Part shown: positions 12,801 through 20,293 of the stretch, piece after piece
Layout of the letters: each line of letters starts with the position of its first letter
Numbering within the stretch: position 1 is the first letter of the stretch
Origin: Vibrio rarus
GTDB taxonomy: Bacteria; Pseudomonadota; Gammaproteobacteria; Enterobacterales; Vibrionaceae
Direction of reading: 5' to 3'
DNA: 64,000 nt
NCBI RefSeq assembly: GCF_024347075.1
Contig: NZ_AP024901.1
Span: 434,001 to 498,000, forward strand
Translations under genes and position numbers: made by a program
The notes under the pieces: generated by a model
Told to the model about the DNA's origin: nothing
The model's input: only the letters and a program-made list of their open reading frames with translations
The model's database searches: none

Positions 12801-15800
12801 GATAAAGCCACTGAGGTTGGGCTTCCTTCACTGGTTAAAGCATCCCATGTCCCATCGGGCACTTTGGCGGGATCAAAGCTCAAGCTTTGTATCTGGTCAC
12901 TGCCTGCAACGAAATCAATAGTGCCATTGATTGACTGCTCACCGACTATCTCATCGAGCACCACCTCACTCTCTGTGCCACTTGGATCATCCCCATCGCT
13001 CACTTTAACCGTGATAACGGCATCGCTCACATCTAAGTCACTATCGGTCGCCTGTACTGGAATGGTCAATTGCGTTAGATTCGTCTCATCTTGATCTAAA
13101 GGTTCACGTAAATCGATACGGTAAGTGCCATCTAAATTAACCGTCACCGTCATCACTACTGTGCCATCAAGCAGGGATACAGTCAGGGTATCATTAACCC
13201 CCGTTTGCGTGGTGGATGACAAGGCAACGCTTGTCTCTAACCCATTACTGGTTAGCGACTGCCAAGGGCTATCTACGGCGACGACGCCAGCATCAATCGC
13301 AATGCTTGTGACTAAATCAATACCAGAATCTAAGGCTAAATCACCCGCAAAGGGCTGTTTGGTGACATCACCAATGTCGTTTTCAAACAGATCAGCCGTA
13401 TCATTGAGGATAACAGGATCCGTGCCATCGCTAATGGTAAAGGAAACAGGCGATGTATTAATATCACCATCCGTATCCGTCACTATGATGCCCACGCCTA
13501 ATACCGTTTGGTCTGGGTTAATGAGATCGTTATTATCTTGATCTATGGCGGCGAACTGATTAATGGTGTAAGTGCCGTCGGTACTCACCACTAACTCAAG
13601 CACCACCTCGCCACCACTGGTCGTTACCGTAATCGAACTATCGGTAATCGTTAATGACGTTGCCTCGCCATTGCTGGTAATGGCATTCCAAGGGGCAAGT
13701 TGCTGTGGGGTCAGTTCAAGGGCCACATTAGCAATGGCATCACTTCCTTGATAGTTAATCGCACCCGTGACAGGCAATACGGAACCATCGCCTAGGCTAT
13801 CCTCATTCCATTGCGCATCATCTGGCGAGATTGCAAACTCATCACCGTCATTAATGGTAATATCTATCACCGTTGACACTGGGTCTGCATCGCTGTCAGT
13901 GACCGTTACGCCAACCTGCAAAGTATTCACATCATCCACTTGGTCAAGAGCACCAAGCTGGGTTAATGTATAGGTTCCTGTTATATCAATGGTTAATGCC
14001 AGTACAGGTGTACCATCGGCTAACTGTACCGTGACCCCTGTTGGGGTAATGATCAGCTGAGTCTGTTGCCCGTTACTGGTCAATGACTGCCATTGAGCTT
14101 GTTGCTCATCAGAAAGGGTCAACTCAACCGACGCAATGGCATCGCTCCCTTTTTGCAGATTAATGCTGCCCGTATCGGTGGCGCTGTTATCGGCGACATC
14201 ATCTTCATCTAAACTCAGTGAACTGGCCTCGACCGTAGCATTCTTACCATCGCTTATCTTGATACTAATGTTGGCCGTAGCCGAATCTTGATCGTAATCC
14301 GTGCCAATAACAGGAACGAGGAGATCGCTAATATCGTCCAGCGCGCGCTGATCCAATGCCCCGTTTTGCACTAAGGTATAGCTGCCATCATCGGCCAGAG
14401 TTAATACCAGTACCTTGTCCCCAGTCACACTGGATAAGGTTAATATCTTACCTGTGCTATCAAGGGAGAGATTGGTGGCTTGTCCATTACTGGTCAGTGC
14501 ATTCCATATCGGGTCCGATTCAACAGCAGAATCGATCACCATAGTTTCCACGCTATCACTGCCGGGAGTAAAAACAATGCTTCCCGTGTGAGTTTGCCCT
14601 ACCTCACCCGTTTCTGTGTAAGATGTGGTACTGGTTAGGCCAATGGGGGGCACATTATCGCTGATATTGATATTGATATTAGCAGTGGCACTGTCCCCTT
14701 CAGAATCACTGGCAATCACCGGCAACAGCAGTTTCGTTAGATCCGTTGTTGGATCTTGCTCAATGGGTTGTGACTGCGTAACCATATAACGACCATCATT
14801 ATCGATAGTCACTCGTAATACTTCTTTACCCGATAGCGAGGTCACCACTAAGGTTTTGCTGTCCGTTAATGCAACGGTCACCCCTTCACCATTGCTTTGC
14901 AATGCGTTCCAATTGGCGTCCATAAGCACATCGGCGGCAAAGGAGATATCGGCAATATCTTCACTTCCTGCGCTGAACATGATTTGCTCACTGCCCGTCA
15001 CCACACCGGTTGTCTCTTGCAAATTAATGGTGCTGTCAGCGCCTACTGGGTCTGCGCCGTCGTTGATGGTGATCGTAATATTGGCGGTGGCCACATCACC
15101 ATCGGCATCGTTCGCAGAGATAGGCAGAGTAAGATCTAATGCATCGCCATTTAACTGATCTAAAGGTTGCAGTTGTTCAATGGTGTATGTGCCATCGAGA
15201 TTGATGATAATTTTTAACACCGGAGTGTCATTATCGGTGCGACTGACCAACAAGGTGTCGTTCACGCTATTTCCATTGCCCACTTGCTGGGTGGAAGAGA
15301 GCGTAAGGGTCACCCCTTCTCCATTACTGGTCAAAGAGGTCCAGTCTAGGTCATTTAATACCGTGTTATCGATGGCAATGGCTTCCACTAAATCCGTACC
15401 TGCGACTAGGTTTACACTGCCTTGTTGGGGTTGGAAGTTAACATCACCAATTTGGTCTTCATCAAGGGTGGAAGTGGCATCTGAGATCTGCAGATCTTTA
15501 CCGTCTGTTATCGGGATTACAATGGTGGTTGAGGTGATATCACCATCGGTATCTGTCGCATCCACTCGTAAGGTTAACTCATTGAGATTGCTATCAACAT
15601 CTTGCTCTAATGGCAAGAACTGCTCAATGGTGTATGAACCATCAAAGTTAATGGTGGCAGTAAGCACAATAGCGCTTTCATCCCCTTGCAAATGCACGAT
15701 GACCCTTGTGCCATCCTCACTGATCTTAACTTCGGTTTGTTGATTATCACTTTGTAAGGCAAGCCATGCATCGTCGGTTTCCACCGCGCCATTAAACACC

Positions 15801-18800
15801 ACACTGGCAAAGGCATCGATACCTTCGGTGAGTCCAATATTGCCGGTTTCTGGCCCTTGTGCTGGGTTGCTGATCTCATTTTCATCAAGGGCGGTGCTCA
15901 CCTCATTGGCAGAGCTTGGATTTAAACCGTCATTAATCACGACATCAATCACTGACGTTGCGACGTCTTGGTCTGTATCGGTGGCCGTCACGGTAACAGA
16001 GAGCCTATTTTGGTTGCTGTCTGTAGGCTGATCAATCGGCAGGTATTGGGTAATGGAATACTCTCCATCTAAACCAATCTCAAATTTTAATACTTGGGTG
16101 CCGTCCTCTAAAGCGACGAGTAAACGGCCTTGAGAGGTGGTGAGTGTTGTCGCCATACCATTGCTGGTGATCCCTTGCCACGCAAGCAACTCGGCCGATG
16201 TTAACATCACGTCCAGCGATTCAATCGCATCACTACCGACCACTAATCCCACATCCCCTTTTGCTGTCACCGGGTTTGCGGTATCGTTATCAAACAGCGC
16301 CACACTGCTATCGACCACAACAGGGTCGATGCCATCGTTAATCTGTATGGTGATATTGCTTGTGACTGAGTCTGCATCCGTATCGGTCACAATTACGGGC
16401 AAGGTTAAGATGATAGAATCACTGCCGTTATGCTCTAACCCTTGATACTGCGTGACAGTGTAACTGCCGTCTGGGTTAATCGTCGCCTCTAGGACCACAT
16501 CCGATGCGTTTCCTACCACGCTCACCACTAGGCCGTTATCAGTCACCACCACCTGCAGGGCTTGGTTATTACTCAATAACCCCGTCCAATCACTATCACT
16601 TTCAACACTGGCTTTATCAAACACCACACTAAACACATCATCACTGCCAGGCTGGACATTAATGGTTCCGCTCACAGCCACTTCTTGCCCAGTTTCGCTG
16701 ATGATTGGCGCGGTACTTGGCACTATGCTCGCATCATCACCGTCAGTGATTTGAATGGTAATATTGGCAATTTGCGGTTCGCTGTTCATGGCATCGGTAT
16801 CAAACACATCCACGCGTAAATTCAACAATAATGTTTCTAATACACTGTGATCCAATGCTTGGAATTGGGTGACTCTAAAGTTGCCCTGCAAATCTTCCAG
16901 CTCAACTTCTAGCACTTTATTGCTGCTATCTCCTGTGACATACAAGGTCAGTAAGGTGCCGTCATCACTCAGAGAGTAACTCAAGGGTTGATCATTGCTG
17001 ACTAAGCCACTCCACACCGCATCGTTATTAAGCGCCTCTGCATTGAACACCACTTCAGCAATAGGATCATCTTGCACCACAATCAAAAATTGGTCATAGA
17101 AGCTCTGCTGAGTGGCTTTTTCAGTAAAAGTCACGGTTTGATCGCTGACCATAGGTGGAGCGCCATCAATAATGGTGACACCGATAGTGGCCGTGGCAAC
17201 ATCGGTGTCCGCATCCGTCACCAATATTGGGATCTCTAGTAAAATTTGATCTGTACTTGGGTCTTGGTCAATGGGTTTAGACTGAGTCACAGTGTAATTG
17301 CCATCGATATCTATGCTCACCGTCAGTACATCAACTTGAGCATTGCCATTGTCGGCATCAAGGTAATACACCGTCAGCGTATTCCCTTCCACTTTGACTT
17401 CGGTGGCCATACTGCCGCTAGTGATACCTTGCCACACAGGGTCATTGACCAATTGTGGATCGATAACAACAGAGGCAATAGCGTCTGCCCCTTTAGTAAT
17501 CACCACTTGCGCTGAAACCGTGCGTACGGTATCGCCAAACTCAATATATTGAATGCTACTGTCAGAGGCTGCGGGATCTAGACCATCGCTAATATTAATA
17601 GTGAGACTATTTGAGGCCGTGTCCCCATCAAAATCGGTGGCGAGAACACTAATGGGTAATACTAAGAGATTATCGGAACTGTCTCCCATGCCAGGGTGCT
17701 CTAATGCAGCGTTTTGCATAATGCTATAACTGCCATCGCGATTAATGGTCACGACAAGCACATCTTGCGTGGCCGTGGATACGGTCAAGACGGTGCCATC
17801 ACTGGACAAGCTAACCGTAGTGTCCTCACCATTAGATTGTAAATCGGCCCAAATAGGCGCAACGATGCTGGAAGGGAGAAATTGCACGCTTTCAATGGCA
17901 TCACTTAAAACAGTAAAATCCATTTGCCCGGTATGGCTTTGTCCTGCCTCACCACTTTCTTGATAACTCACCTCACTAGGGGCCACTGATGGACTGACGT
18001 TATCTCGCACTGTGATAGTGATATTGTGCGTCACGAAATCACCGTCAGTATCGGTGGCCGTGGTTGGAATAATTAAATTAACCACATCACTGTCTTGTTC
18101 AATGGCGCGATACTGAGTAAGAGTGTACTGACCATCATTATCAATGGTCACTAGCAGTACCGGATCACCGTCTAAGGTGTTGACTTGAATGGTTTTCCCG
18201 TCAATCACAGTAACGCTAGTTTGCTCACCATTGCTAACAATACTCTGCCAAGTGGGATCGGACTCCACACTAGCGGCAAAAGAAACATCAGCTATTTTGT
18301 CACTGCCTTGAGTAAAAACGATCTCACGAGACGTACTGTATTCACCCACAATTTCCGTATAATCGAGTAGACTATCTTGCCCGGTTGGATCGCGACCATC
18401 TTCAATGTCAATGCTAATCGTTTCTTGCTTGAAATCCCCATCGGTATCCACCGCAACAATGGGTAACTGTAATGAAGTGAGATTAGCACTATCTTGATCT
18501 AAGGCTTGATTGAGAAAAACTTGATAGGTGCCATCAACATTGACCACCACCTGCATCACAATGGTGCTAGGATCACTTTGCAAATACACCACTAAGGTAT
18601 CTTGAACGCGATCCCCAACCCCGTTTTGTTGAACCGTAGAATCTTCCAGCCTAAGAGCGGTCGCTTCCCCATTTGAGGTTAATAGATTCCACGCACTGTC
18701 TTGCAATACCGAAGGGGCGATAATAATTGATTCCACATTATCGCTTCCTTGGACAAGACCAATGTCTCCTGTTGCAGAAGGAGACGTTAGGCCAATATCA

Positions 18801-20293
18801 TCTTCTGAGATTCTTGGCGCAATAACGCTATTGATGCTTAGGTCATCACCATCGGTTAGACCTAAGGTTAAAAATCCCTGTGTCATATCACCGTCTTTAT
18901 CGGTGACGGTAACTGGCAGCGCAACACTTAAAGTATCAAGGGAGTTTTGTTCTATGGCTTGAAATGCTTCTAATGTATAGCCACCATCACGGTCTAAGGT
19001 AATTTCAAATACTTTGCTCGTTAACTCAGCGGTTAGCACAATCGTCAGTACTGTGCCATCATCACTGAGGATGGCTGTAGTAGCCGAGTTATTGGACAAT
19101 AAGCCCTCAAACAGTGCCAATGATTCTTGGTCAAATACCACCGTCTCGAGCTTGTCACTGCCCAGTTGATATAACTCACCACTTAATACATTCGTACTCG
19201 CCCCGTTTGCTTCCACTTCATCGCTAACCACCGCGTCCACAACACTATTATCGCCATCGGTGACAACCACACTAAATTGCACCGGATTGATCAGCTCAAA
19301 ACCACTAATATCCTGACCTGTTATGGCAAAATTAATGGTTAATTGGTCATTGTTAATAACAACGTATTGGCCCCCAGCATCTATGTGATCAATCGGCTGG
19401 GAGACTAAAGTGGTGACCGTCAGTTCTATACCACGATCAAGGACAGTTTGCTCAATAGTAATTGAGAGTACTTCCTCCCCATTGAGCGTCCCCACTAAGC
19501 TGTTTTGTGCCTCGTCATACACAAACAGCACCGCTTCACCGCCACTGGTAATCTTAGCGTTTAACTCGGCAAGCACCGAGTCCACATCTATAGGGGAAAC
19601 AATAAAGGTCTGCGGATCTAAAGCAAACGTAGCTTGCTCTATAAATACACTGCCCTTGGTGGTTTGTGGATAACCCTGTGAGGGGTCACTGTCACGTGAA
19701 TTTGCCAGTGAACTAAGGGAGCCTTCGGTTAGGCTTAAGGCTATCTCCCCCCCACCTTCAGCAAAGTTAATAGTAAGGCCATCATCGTCAATATCAGGGG
19801 CGTTCATCACCCGCGCATCGGTTTCAAAGTAGGTTTGCGGGTGGGTTTCCACATGCGTCATATCGACAGAAACAAAGCCAGCATTGGCGGAGGTTTGTGC
19901 ATCCACATGATGGCCTGCCACCATGGCATCGAGTACTGCGGAAGGATCATCACCTCGGGCGATAGCGTCTTGTAAAAAGGTAATATCTTGCTGAGAAAAC
20001 TGAGAAGGAAATTGCTGAAACTGCAGGGAGGCGTCTATTTGTGTCCAAGCAACGTCGGTTGCTTCATCTGCAGGTACGCTGGCCACACACACCGCACACG
20101 CTTGGTCAAAAATTTCGGCTTTTGTGCCATATTGCACCATGATTTTAGAATCATCACCAATGAGCAACACGTCCCCTTTTTGCAGAGTGTCACCCTTTTG
20201 AATCGGTTTGGCGGGGATGGACGCATTGATAACAATTGCCTTGCCTTGCGCTTCTACAACAGAAACATCCGTGATCAGTATTTGCTCTTTCAT
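893..20293 (-). CDS. giant RTX/LapA-type repeat adhesin (6466 aa), type I secreted
   Basis: This is a very large, acidic, Thr/Asp-rich surface adhesin. Residues 1 to ~150 match the retention module that anchors LapA-type proteins in their outer-membrane TolC-like pore. A first Ig/cadherin-like part follows to ~370. About 25 copies of a ~140-residue repeat fill ~370-3870; each has GSDxI near its start, W..LTSNG, then LDQD and SDGDDP near its end (T1SS-143 type). Divergent Ig/cadherin-like domains fill ~3900-5600. Four ~130-residue repeats beginning NDxP lie at ~5625-6160. RTX nonapeptides (GGAGNDTLLGG) sit at ~6322-6357, and a C-terminal secretion domain of VCA0849 type ends the protein. The ATG has an AGGAT ribosome site. 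The gene is monocistronic, with no LapB/C/E-like transporter or LapD/LapG gene in the window. The usual dialanine cleavage site is absent. The likely role is attachment or biofilm formation. Confidence 0.93.
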   Translation of the reverse strand: MKEQILITDVSVVEAQGKAIVINASIPAKPIQKGDTLQKGDVLLIGDDSKIMVQYGTKAEIFDQACAVCVASVPADEATDVAWTQIDASLQFQQFPSQFSQQDITFLQDAIARGDDPSAVLDAMVAGHHVDAQTSANAGFVSVDMTHVETHPQTYFETDARVMNAPDIDDDGLTINFAEGGGEIALSLTEGSLSSLANSRDSDPSQGYPQTTKGSVFIEQATFALDPQTFIVSPIDVDSVLAELNAKITSGGEAVLFVYDEAQNSLVGTLNGEEVLSITIEQTVLDRGIELTVTTLVSQPIDHIDAGGQYVVINNDQLTINFAITGQDISGFELINPVQFSVVVTDGDNSVVDAVVSDEVEANGASTNVLSGELYQLGSDKLETVVFDQESLALFEGLLSNNSATTAILSDDGTVLTIVLTAELTSKVFEITLDRDGGYTLEAFQAIEQNSLDTLSVALPVTVTDKDGDMTQGFLTLGLTDGDDLSINSVIAPRISEDDIGLTSPSATGDIGLVQGSDNVESIIIAPSVLQDSAWNLLTSNGEATALRLEDSTVQQNGVGDRVQDTLVVYLQSDPSTIVMQVVVNVDGTYQVFLNQALDQDSANLTSLQLPIVAVDTDGDFKQETISIDIEDGRDPTGQDSLLDYTEIVGEYSTSREIVFTQGSDKIADVSFAASVESDPTWQSIVSNGEQTSVTVIDGKTIQVNTLDGDPVLLVTIDNDGQYTLTQYRAIEQDSDVVNLIIPTTATDTDGDFVTHNITITVRDNVSPSVAPSEVSYQESGEAGQSHTGQMDFTVLSDAIESVQFLPSSIVAPIWADLQSNGEDTTVSLSSDGTVLTVSTATQDVLVVTINRDGSYSIMQNAALEHPGMGDSSDNLLVLPISVLATDFDGDTASNSLTINISDGLDPAASDSSIQYIEFGDTVRTVSAQVVITKGADAIASVVIDPQLVNDPVWQGITSGSMATEVKVEGNTLTVYYLDADNGNAQVDVLTVSIDIDGNYTVTQSKPIDQDPSTDQILLEIPILVTDADTDVATATIGVTIIDGAPPMVSDQTVTFTEKATQQSFYDQFLIVVQDDPIAEVVFNAEALNNDAVWSGLVSNDQPLSYSLSDDGTLLTLYVTGDSSNKVLEVELEDLQGNFRVTQFQALDHSVLETLLLNLRVDVFDTDAMNSEPQIANITIQITDGDDASIVPSTAPIISETGQEVAVSGTINVQPGSDDVFSVVFDKASVESDSDWTGLLSNNQALQVVVTDNGLVVSVVGNASDVVLEATINPDGSYTVTQYQGLEHNGSDSIILTLPVIVTDTDADSVTSNITIQINDGIDPVVVDSSVALFDNDTANPVTAKGDVGLVVGSDAIESLDVMLTSAELLAWQGITSNGMATTLTTSQGRLLVALEDGTQVLKFEIGLDGEYSITQYLPIDQPTDSNQNRLSVTVTATDTDQDVATSVIDVVINDGLNPSSANEVSTALDENEISNPAQGPETGNIGLTEGIDAFASVVFNGAVETDDAWLALQSDNQQTEVKISEDGTRVIVHLQGDESAIVLTATINFDGSYTIEQFLPLEQDVDSNLNELTLRVDATDTDGDITSTTIVIPITDGKDLQISDATSTLDEDQIGDVNFQPQQGSVNLVAGTDLVEAIAIDNTVLNDLDWTSLTSNGEGVTLTLSSTQQVGNGNSVNDTLLVSRTDNDTPVLKIIINLDGTYTIEQLQPLDQLNGDALDLTLPISANDADGDVATANITITINDGADPVGADSTINLQETTGVVTGSEQIMFSAGSEDIADISFAADVLMDANWNALQSNGEGVTVALTDSKTLVVTSLSGKEVLRVTIDNDGRYMVTQSQPIEQDPTTDLTKLLLPVIASDSEGDSATANININISDNVPPIGLTSTTSYTETGEVGQTHTGSIVFTPGSDSVETMVIDSAVESDPIWNALTSNGQATNLSLDSTGKILTLSSVTGDKVLVLTLADDGSYTLVQNGALDQRALDDISDLLVPVIGTDYDQDSATANISIKISDGKNATVEASSLSLDEDDVADNSATDTGSINLQKGSDAIASVELTLSDEQQAQWQSLTSNGQQTQLIITPTGVTVQLADGTPVLALTIDITGTYTLTQLGALDQVDDVNTLQVGVTVTDSDADPVSTVIDITINDGDEFAISPDDAQWNEDSLGDGSVLPVTGAINYQGSDAIANVALELTPQQLAPWNAITSNGEATSLTITDSSITVTTSGGEVVLELVVSTDGTYTINQFAAIDQDNNDLINPDQTVLGVGIIVTDTDGDINTSPVSFTISDGTDPVILNDTADLFENDIGDVTKQPFAGDLALDSGIDLVTSIAIDAGVVAVDSPWQSLTSNGLETSVALSSTTQTGVNDTLTVSLLDGTVVMTVTVNLDGTYRIDLREPLDQDETNLTQLTIPVQATDSDLDVSDAVITVKVSDGDDPSGTESEVVLDEIVGEQSINGTIDFVAGSDQIQSLSFDPAKVPDGTWDALTSEGSPTSVALSNGNKTITVTNAMNEKVLEVTIGDDGRYVVTQFKPIEQDELTNLTDLVLPVLAKDSDGDFGSANINIKINDAGDPLGTDVNVNFKEQGLPLEITDQSIAFSPASDAIESYTFDATSITSDAWTNLTSNGESTSVSIVGNTLSVTLDSDPDAVVLALILASDGTFSVKQSLPLDQDVLSNVNDLTATVIATDFDGDSSSADIILKITDGADPQILDSTINFVEVTDGTTFTGIMTVNKGIDDIKSVEFAPLAVDSPWHSITSDGQQTDLLITDNEITVYKSGDTTQVVLVVSIDSEGRYVITESDAVDQPVGGPLELELEVVITDTDLDVDSGTLKLNIFDGADPVVLDGAIDIVEIFGEQSFYESFEIIEGTDEIVSITFDDAIESAAAWTGLVSNDLETNVVLSTSADNGLPGLTLLTVYIGDDPTNKVLEVEILDLDGNYRVTQYQALDHESLEKLLLDIPILVEDSDDMNGPIEANIALTISDGDDPEIGSDTQSWSEDDLSTLFPIYSDLGLVMGSDDIANIRFELTAEQQTALENLTSNHLATDVTVTDSTITVSQGGNPVLVVTLAEDGSYSIEQTLPLDQDDTGKTQLIFDVVVEDSDGDDNIDAITNRPPSAIDITISDGTIITTDPADVAWSEDEIGQVGYEFSGDLNYQGSDAIASAVIDLTPEQLTAWQSITVNGQATVLEQGSQTLIVRAGGMIALQLTLNGDGSFKLEQFIAVDQDNSGSDQSALSAGVIFTDTDGDVTPSSIKVTIDDGTDISSSNQSESWNEDDIGGSTQPISGDIELTLSPDDLASLDFELSDAERSEWNAITSNGQQTFLLESERSLELQLADGTVVLSLTMDIDGNYQIEQLASVDQDASDLTKLSVGTIAIDGDEDETRSSIEITVEDGTNIGLSNRRVILNDDDIGTVSLPITGDMGLTQGSDALASFGFNLTNGQSNALNAITSNGEATSFTITENGTLITVSLSNAPESSVLTIRLNTDSDGQFDGTFTVDQQQAIDQTASNDRLNLALRVELKDSDGDITRANAQVRINDGQDSTFSDETIELAWNEDNIIGAVDFPVTGDVGLTAGADAIESVTLSLSASQQSAWDALTSNGIQTKVVISNDGQTLSLVTDNDAEDIVFIGTIDMGGNYRFEQLLPLDQIAADDSNRLAVTVEAMDTDNDVVSKEIGLVISDGTDPDATDQNEAIDENVIVDVGADPLSGTIDLVKGIDAVASVTFNPSVLNDTAWTGLLSNNQSVELLLSADGTTFTVHIAGDSSAVVLLATVNLDGSYNIDLRQPLEQDNASLDINDLTLIVQATDSDGDVTSADLNIEIADGDDPQIDTAPALTLNESHIDQGDTGIPPIQGGNSPDGALEVGRSAVTVIKGTDDIEAFFVDSANIKVSYVDAGGQTQAFALTYQGVAVTFISVTGGYMGVANVNGAQLDILSIQVNNDQTSSDFGQFTFEILRAIDHPIAGVNTELTSADTLTISVPVYAQDMDGDNSTTKDVIVSVVDDVPEVIEKSISLTEGSDSATVNVLKQNGLTTEGSDDGALTQIQIGSTILTLDSDGGFQSFNLYSDGSDPANPVDSTLLMGIVEVHPDGRIRFTPADDVKQEGNSVSIDVQVTATDSDGDTSTNPVTIEVDDIRSQITLSTASGSEDAGRSITTGDSNAQDNLPAEDKPIQVEIRVDTGDFDNDEALGAITINNVDATQGDFYYFDGANYIALTVVDGAVVLSKDLLASSSSDNENWSVDNLFFVPARHQSSEAAEYHYDFSVEVYRNNAVSETLDETLSVEVKAIADTATWEPSSGNFTVNVDEDGDDALLQILAQTQDKDSSETLTYEVSFVADFGQQLLIDGVVQTADANGLYIISADDIGKVTVNPADDWSGTIQLKVVAITTEADSNAQLVEARSEERYFTVNVNPVADDGALVVSRIVIDEDTTTTLDLHIRMNAPLDADGSESLYVQVTGLADSNGNLATLSWLGDVDDNPIVEVSPGVYEIPYEMLSMVEFTPYTNSNVDFAMTVTGIIRDVSEQIQNVDETSGNGTLVTVTNDRVLDSRQIVVDLKGVPDAPSISVDGLGDSWHPIFDSNGVPKGVETLVDENSDVPLNFKILSGELKDTPLDDSESVTVLISNIPDGVKVLDSENNEVDLVFVGYDSAGGPIYQANLTEAGINTGVILRPIASFTGNIDLTATIVITESDGAVNIIEGDIIINVQPVIDAKDNFERTSKGDEDTFIEVDWHPTGLDFPDSDEVITLLTLTGFPEGAEVRVNGSVVAVDGNGNIVISDSNGLADLLSGVGIVEVKPPSDDSRDFQLGVTLEVREDDYEFSDGQSEYENSASDVINGTVDIVVRPTVESDANLFVTDVDDNMIGAVDNPIVADASGMINFTINDVKEDAYSINFEDSDVTQAEQQAKDKLDLDPNATLTAEEQQELDQNPDEIIEELVVDFSTTDQGILDQLVIIGAVNNGDGKWVVTNEEDFTIIAPSGLKIPGDGDADFSNITITLTALVYDKGEEGEQSVRQQKETDITLRFPESVVVNDSIAAEVIANTDPDDIIIGTEDRNIDLGQQIMDKNLLSTTSDRDDVTDLFTLVFAESDLQGFSILGAEYDYTIGEYVFKGTVDEAGNILGLENLILVPPQDYAGDVNIKFTAITTDTKSGDERYHDLILPVAVSPVVEADQVVSVVVKGTAGLDQDLQPIGADGTEEYQDGLAYEDGIIHLDIGVTSTDIDSSADRGVESFQTVTVALKDPSEGVLIDPQGNEVSSFTLTYDAANPNAIEDFLKDVQFKPAENFPTGDNDNTVELSISGTLNDVTVFDETAGYDHPSDTDSGKPFNGELSFEVIPVVDPIVIEGGDRSNKIVITGNEDSAIFLDQIQGTPFKVSLGDDDGSEEFVSIRLSGIPEGFLVKSTSENDADGFVVKNNGDGFWTIQLNNPSVTSVSFSDLEITPAEQFSGTVDLGIIVFTQEKLLGVPVEHNANFTLVVNPVADAVDTDIDTAAVGVENQDIAIDINAAIVDDRYSLSGDGSGSNYLESAPETLRVTVLDVPDGASIRLMDGTAFINNGDGSWTLDVDAQDLEMIIFNPGNNNNLNWDPAQITIQVQSVEYDINNNEITDNNAISEQVVDLTIEAVNDQPVFGGLADLTSIEDDQLNINGLSIADPDTQDNPMAEYTFTISVDSGLLNFIDDAQDLFGVVLSSTDPSASITLTGTVDAINAALADGVRFNPLDNFYGVVNVTVAVNDGGNSGVEGEPYTNDDSFIITVEAENDQPVIDPISDQTVAEEDVLDITSIQISDVDSATEPDAPYVVLLSVSDGDGTFSFTSDAMSFGVTVTGDATSGLRIEGSVSQINQFLASGVTFTPAKDVTGIVSVTVLVDDQGNFGVVGEPNTASTQFDVNVTPVNDAPEISVIADKSVIEDGVLTINDIQLSDVDISDVPDGEFKFTVMANGEGNFDFAQADKDLFSGTVTISDGQLELLGSLDEINTLLNSGLLFTPNSDFSGDVTVNVTVDDQGNVGSGDAKISSEAFDITVIAQNDAPINSMPSTIIAEEGATNKIVGIQVSDVDYVAANSNGEIEVIIAVDVGVLELVTSNSNVTILDNNTSTITLTGPITEVNAVLAEMDADKGLFYTNAQGTNSAELTVTTNDNGIFDDVDNSNKQDSDTVPITITPVANAPSLTLNSDSQRSLNTVISESALISRGIPLLGLMAALSDADETLTIEVRGLDSALSVQSTSGNVQPGNEVGSWILDAAALSEASIVVTESTVLPSAAIAFDVVAVSTESDPNISAQSSALNYTVAVVSDGEDVDASLATQASSVVDGDQDSILRGSDFDDELIGGAGNDTLLGGLGSDILTGGEGEDLFVWQEVDNGQQDVITDFDLSEGDSIDLLGVLDELSSVPDLNDLLDNFANTQELTATLIEDSDDVLVNVASDADSQSIVVKGLNNQLDYGGDPDKDLLTAMFENQVFKYDGS
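1225..1330 (-). repeat. RTX calcium-binding nonapeptide repeats of the adhesin
   Basis: These bases encode residues ~6322-6357 with GGAGNDTLLGG, GLGSDILTGG and GEDLFVW. They form a short RTX beta-roll that binds Ca2+ after export and precedes the type I secretion signal. Confidence 0.85.
8600..19190 (-). repeat. tandem ~420-bp coding repeats (about 25 copies)
   Basis: About 25 diverged tandem units of ~420 bp each encode the T1SS-143-type domain. The recurring core W..[IL]TSNG appears in almost every unit, and a final, more divergent unit (VIKGTDDIEAFFVD) lies near 8660. The copies differ clearly from one another, so recent expansion is not evident. Copy number was counted by eye from the conserved core. 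Confidence 0.8.

Noticed and set aside
1400..20100. many plus-strand frames of 60-190 aa within the giant adhesin gene
   Set aside because: They are antisense shadows. The minus-strand frame is continuous and shows clear domain repeats.
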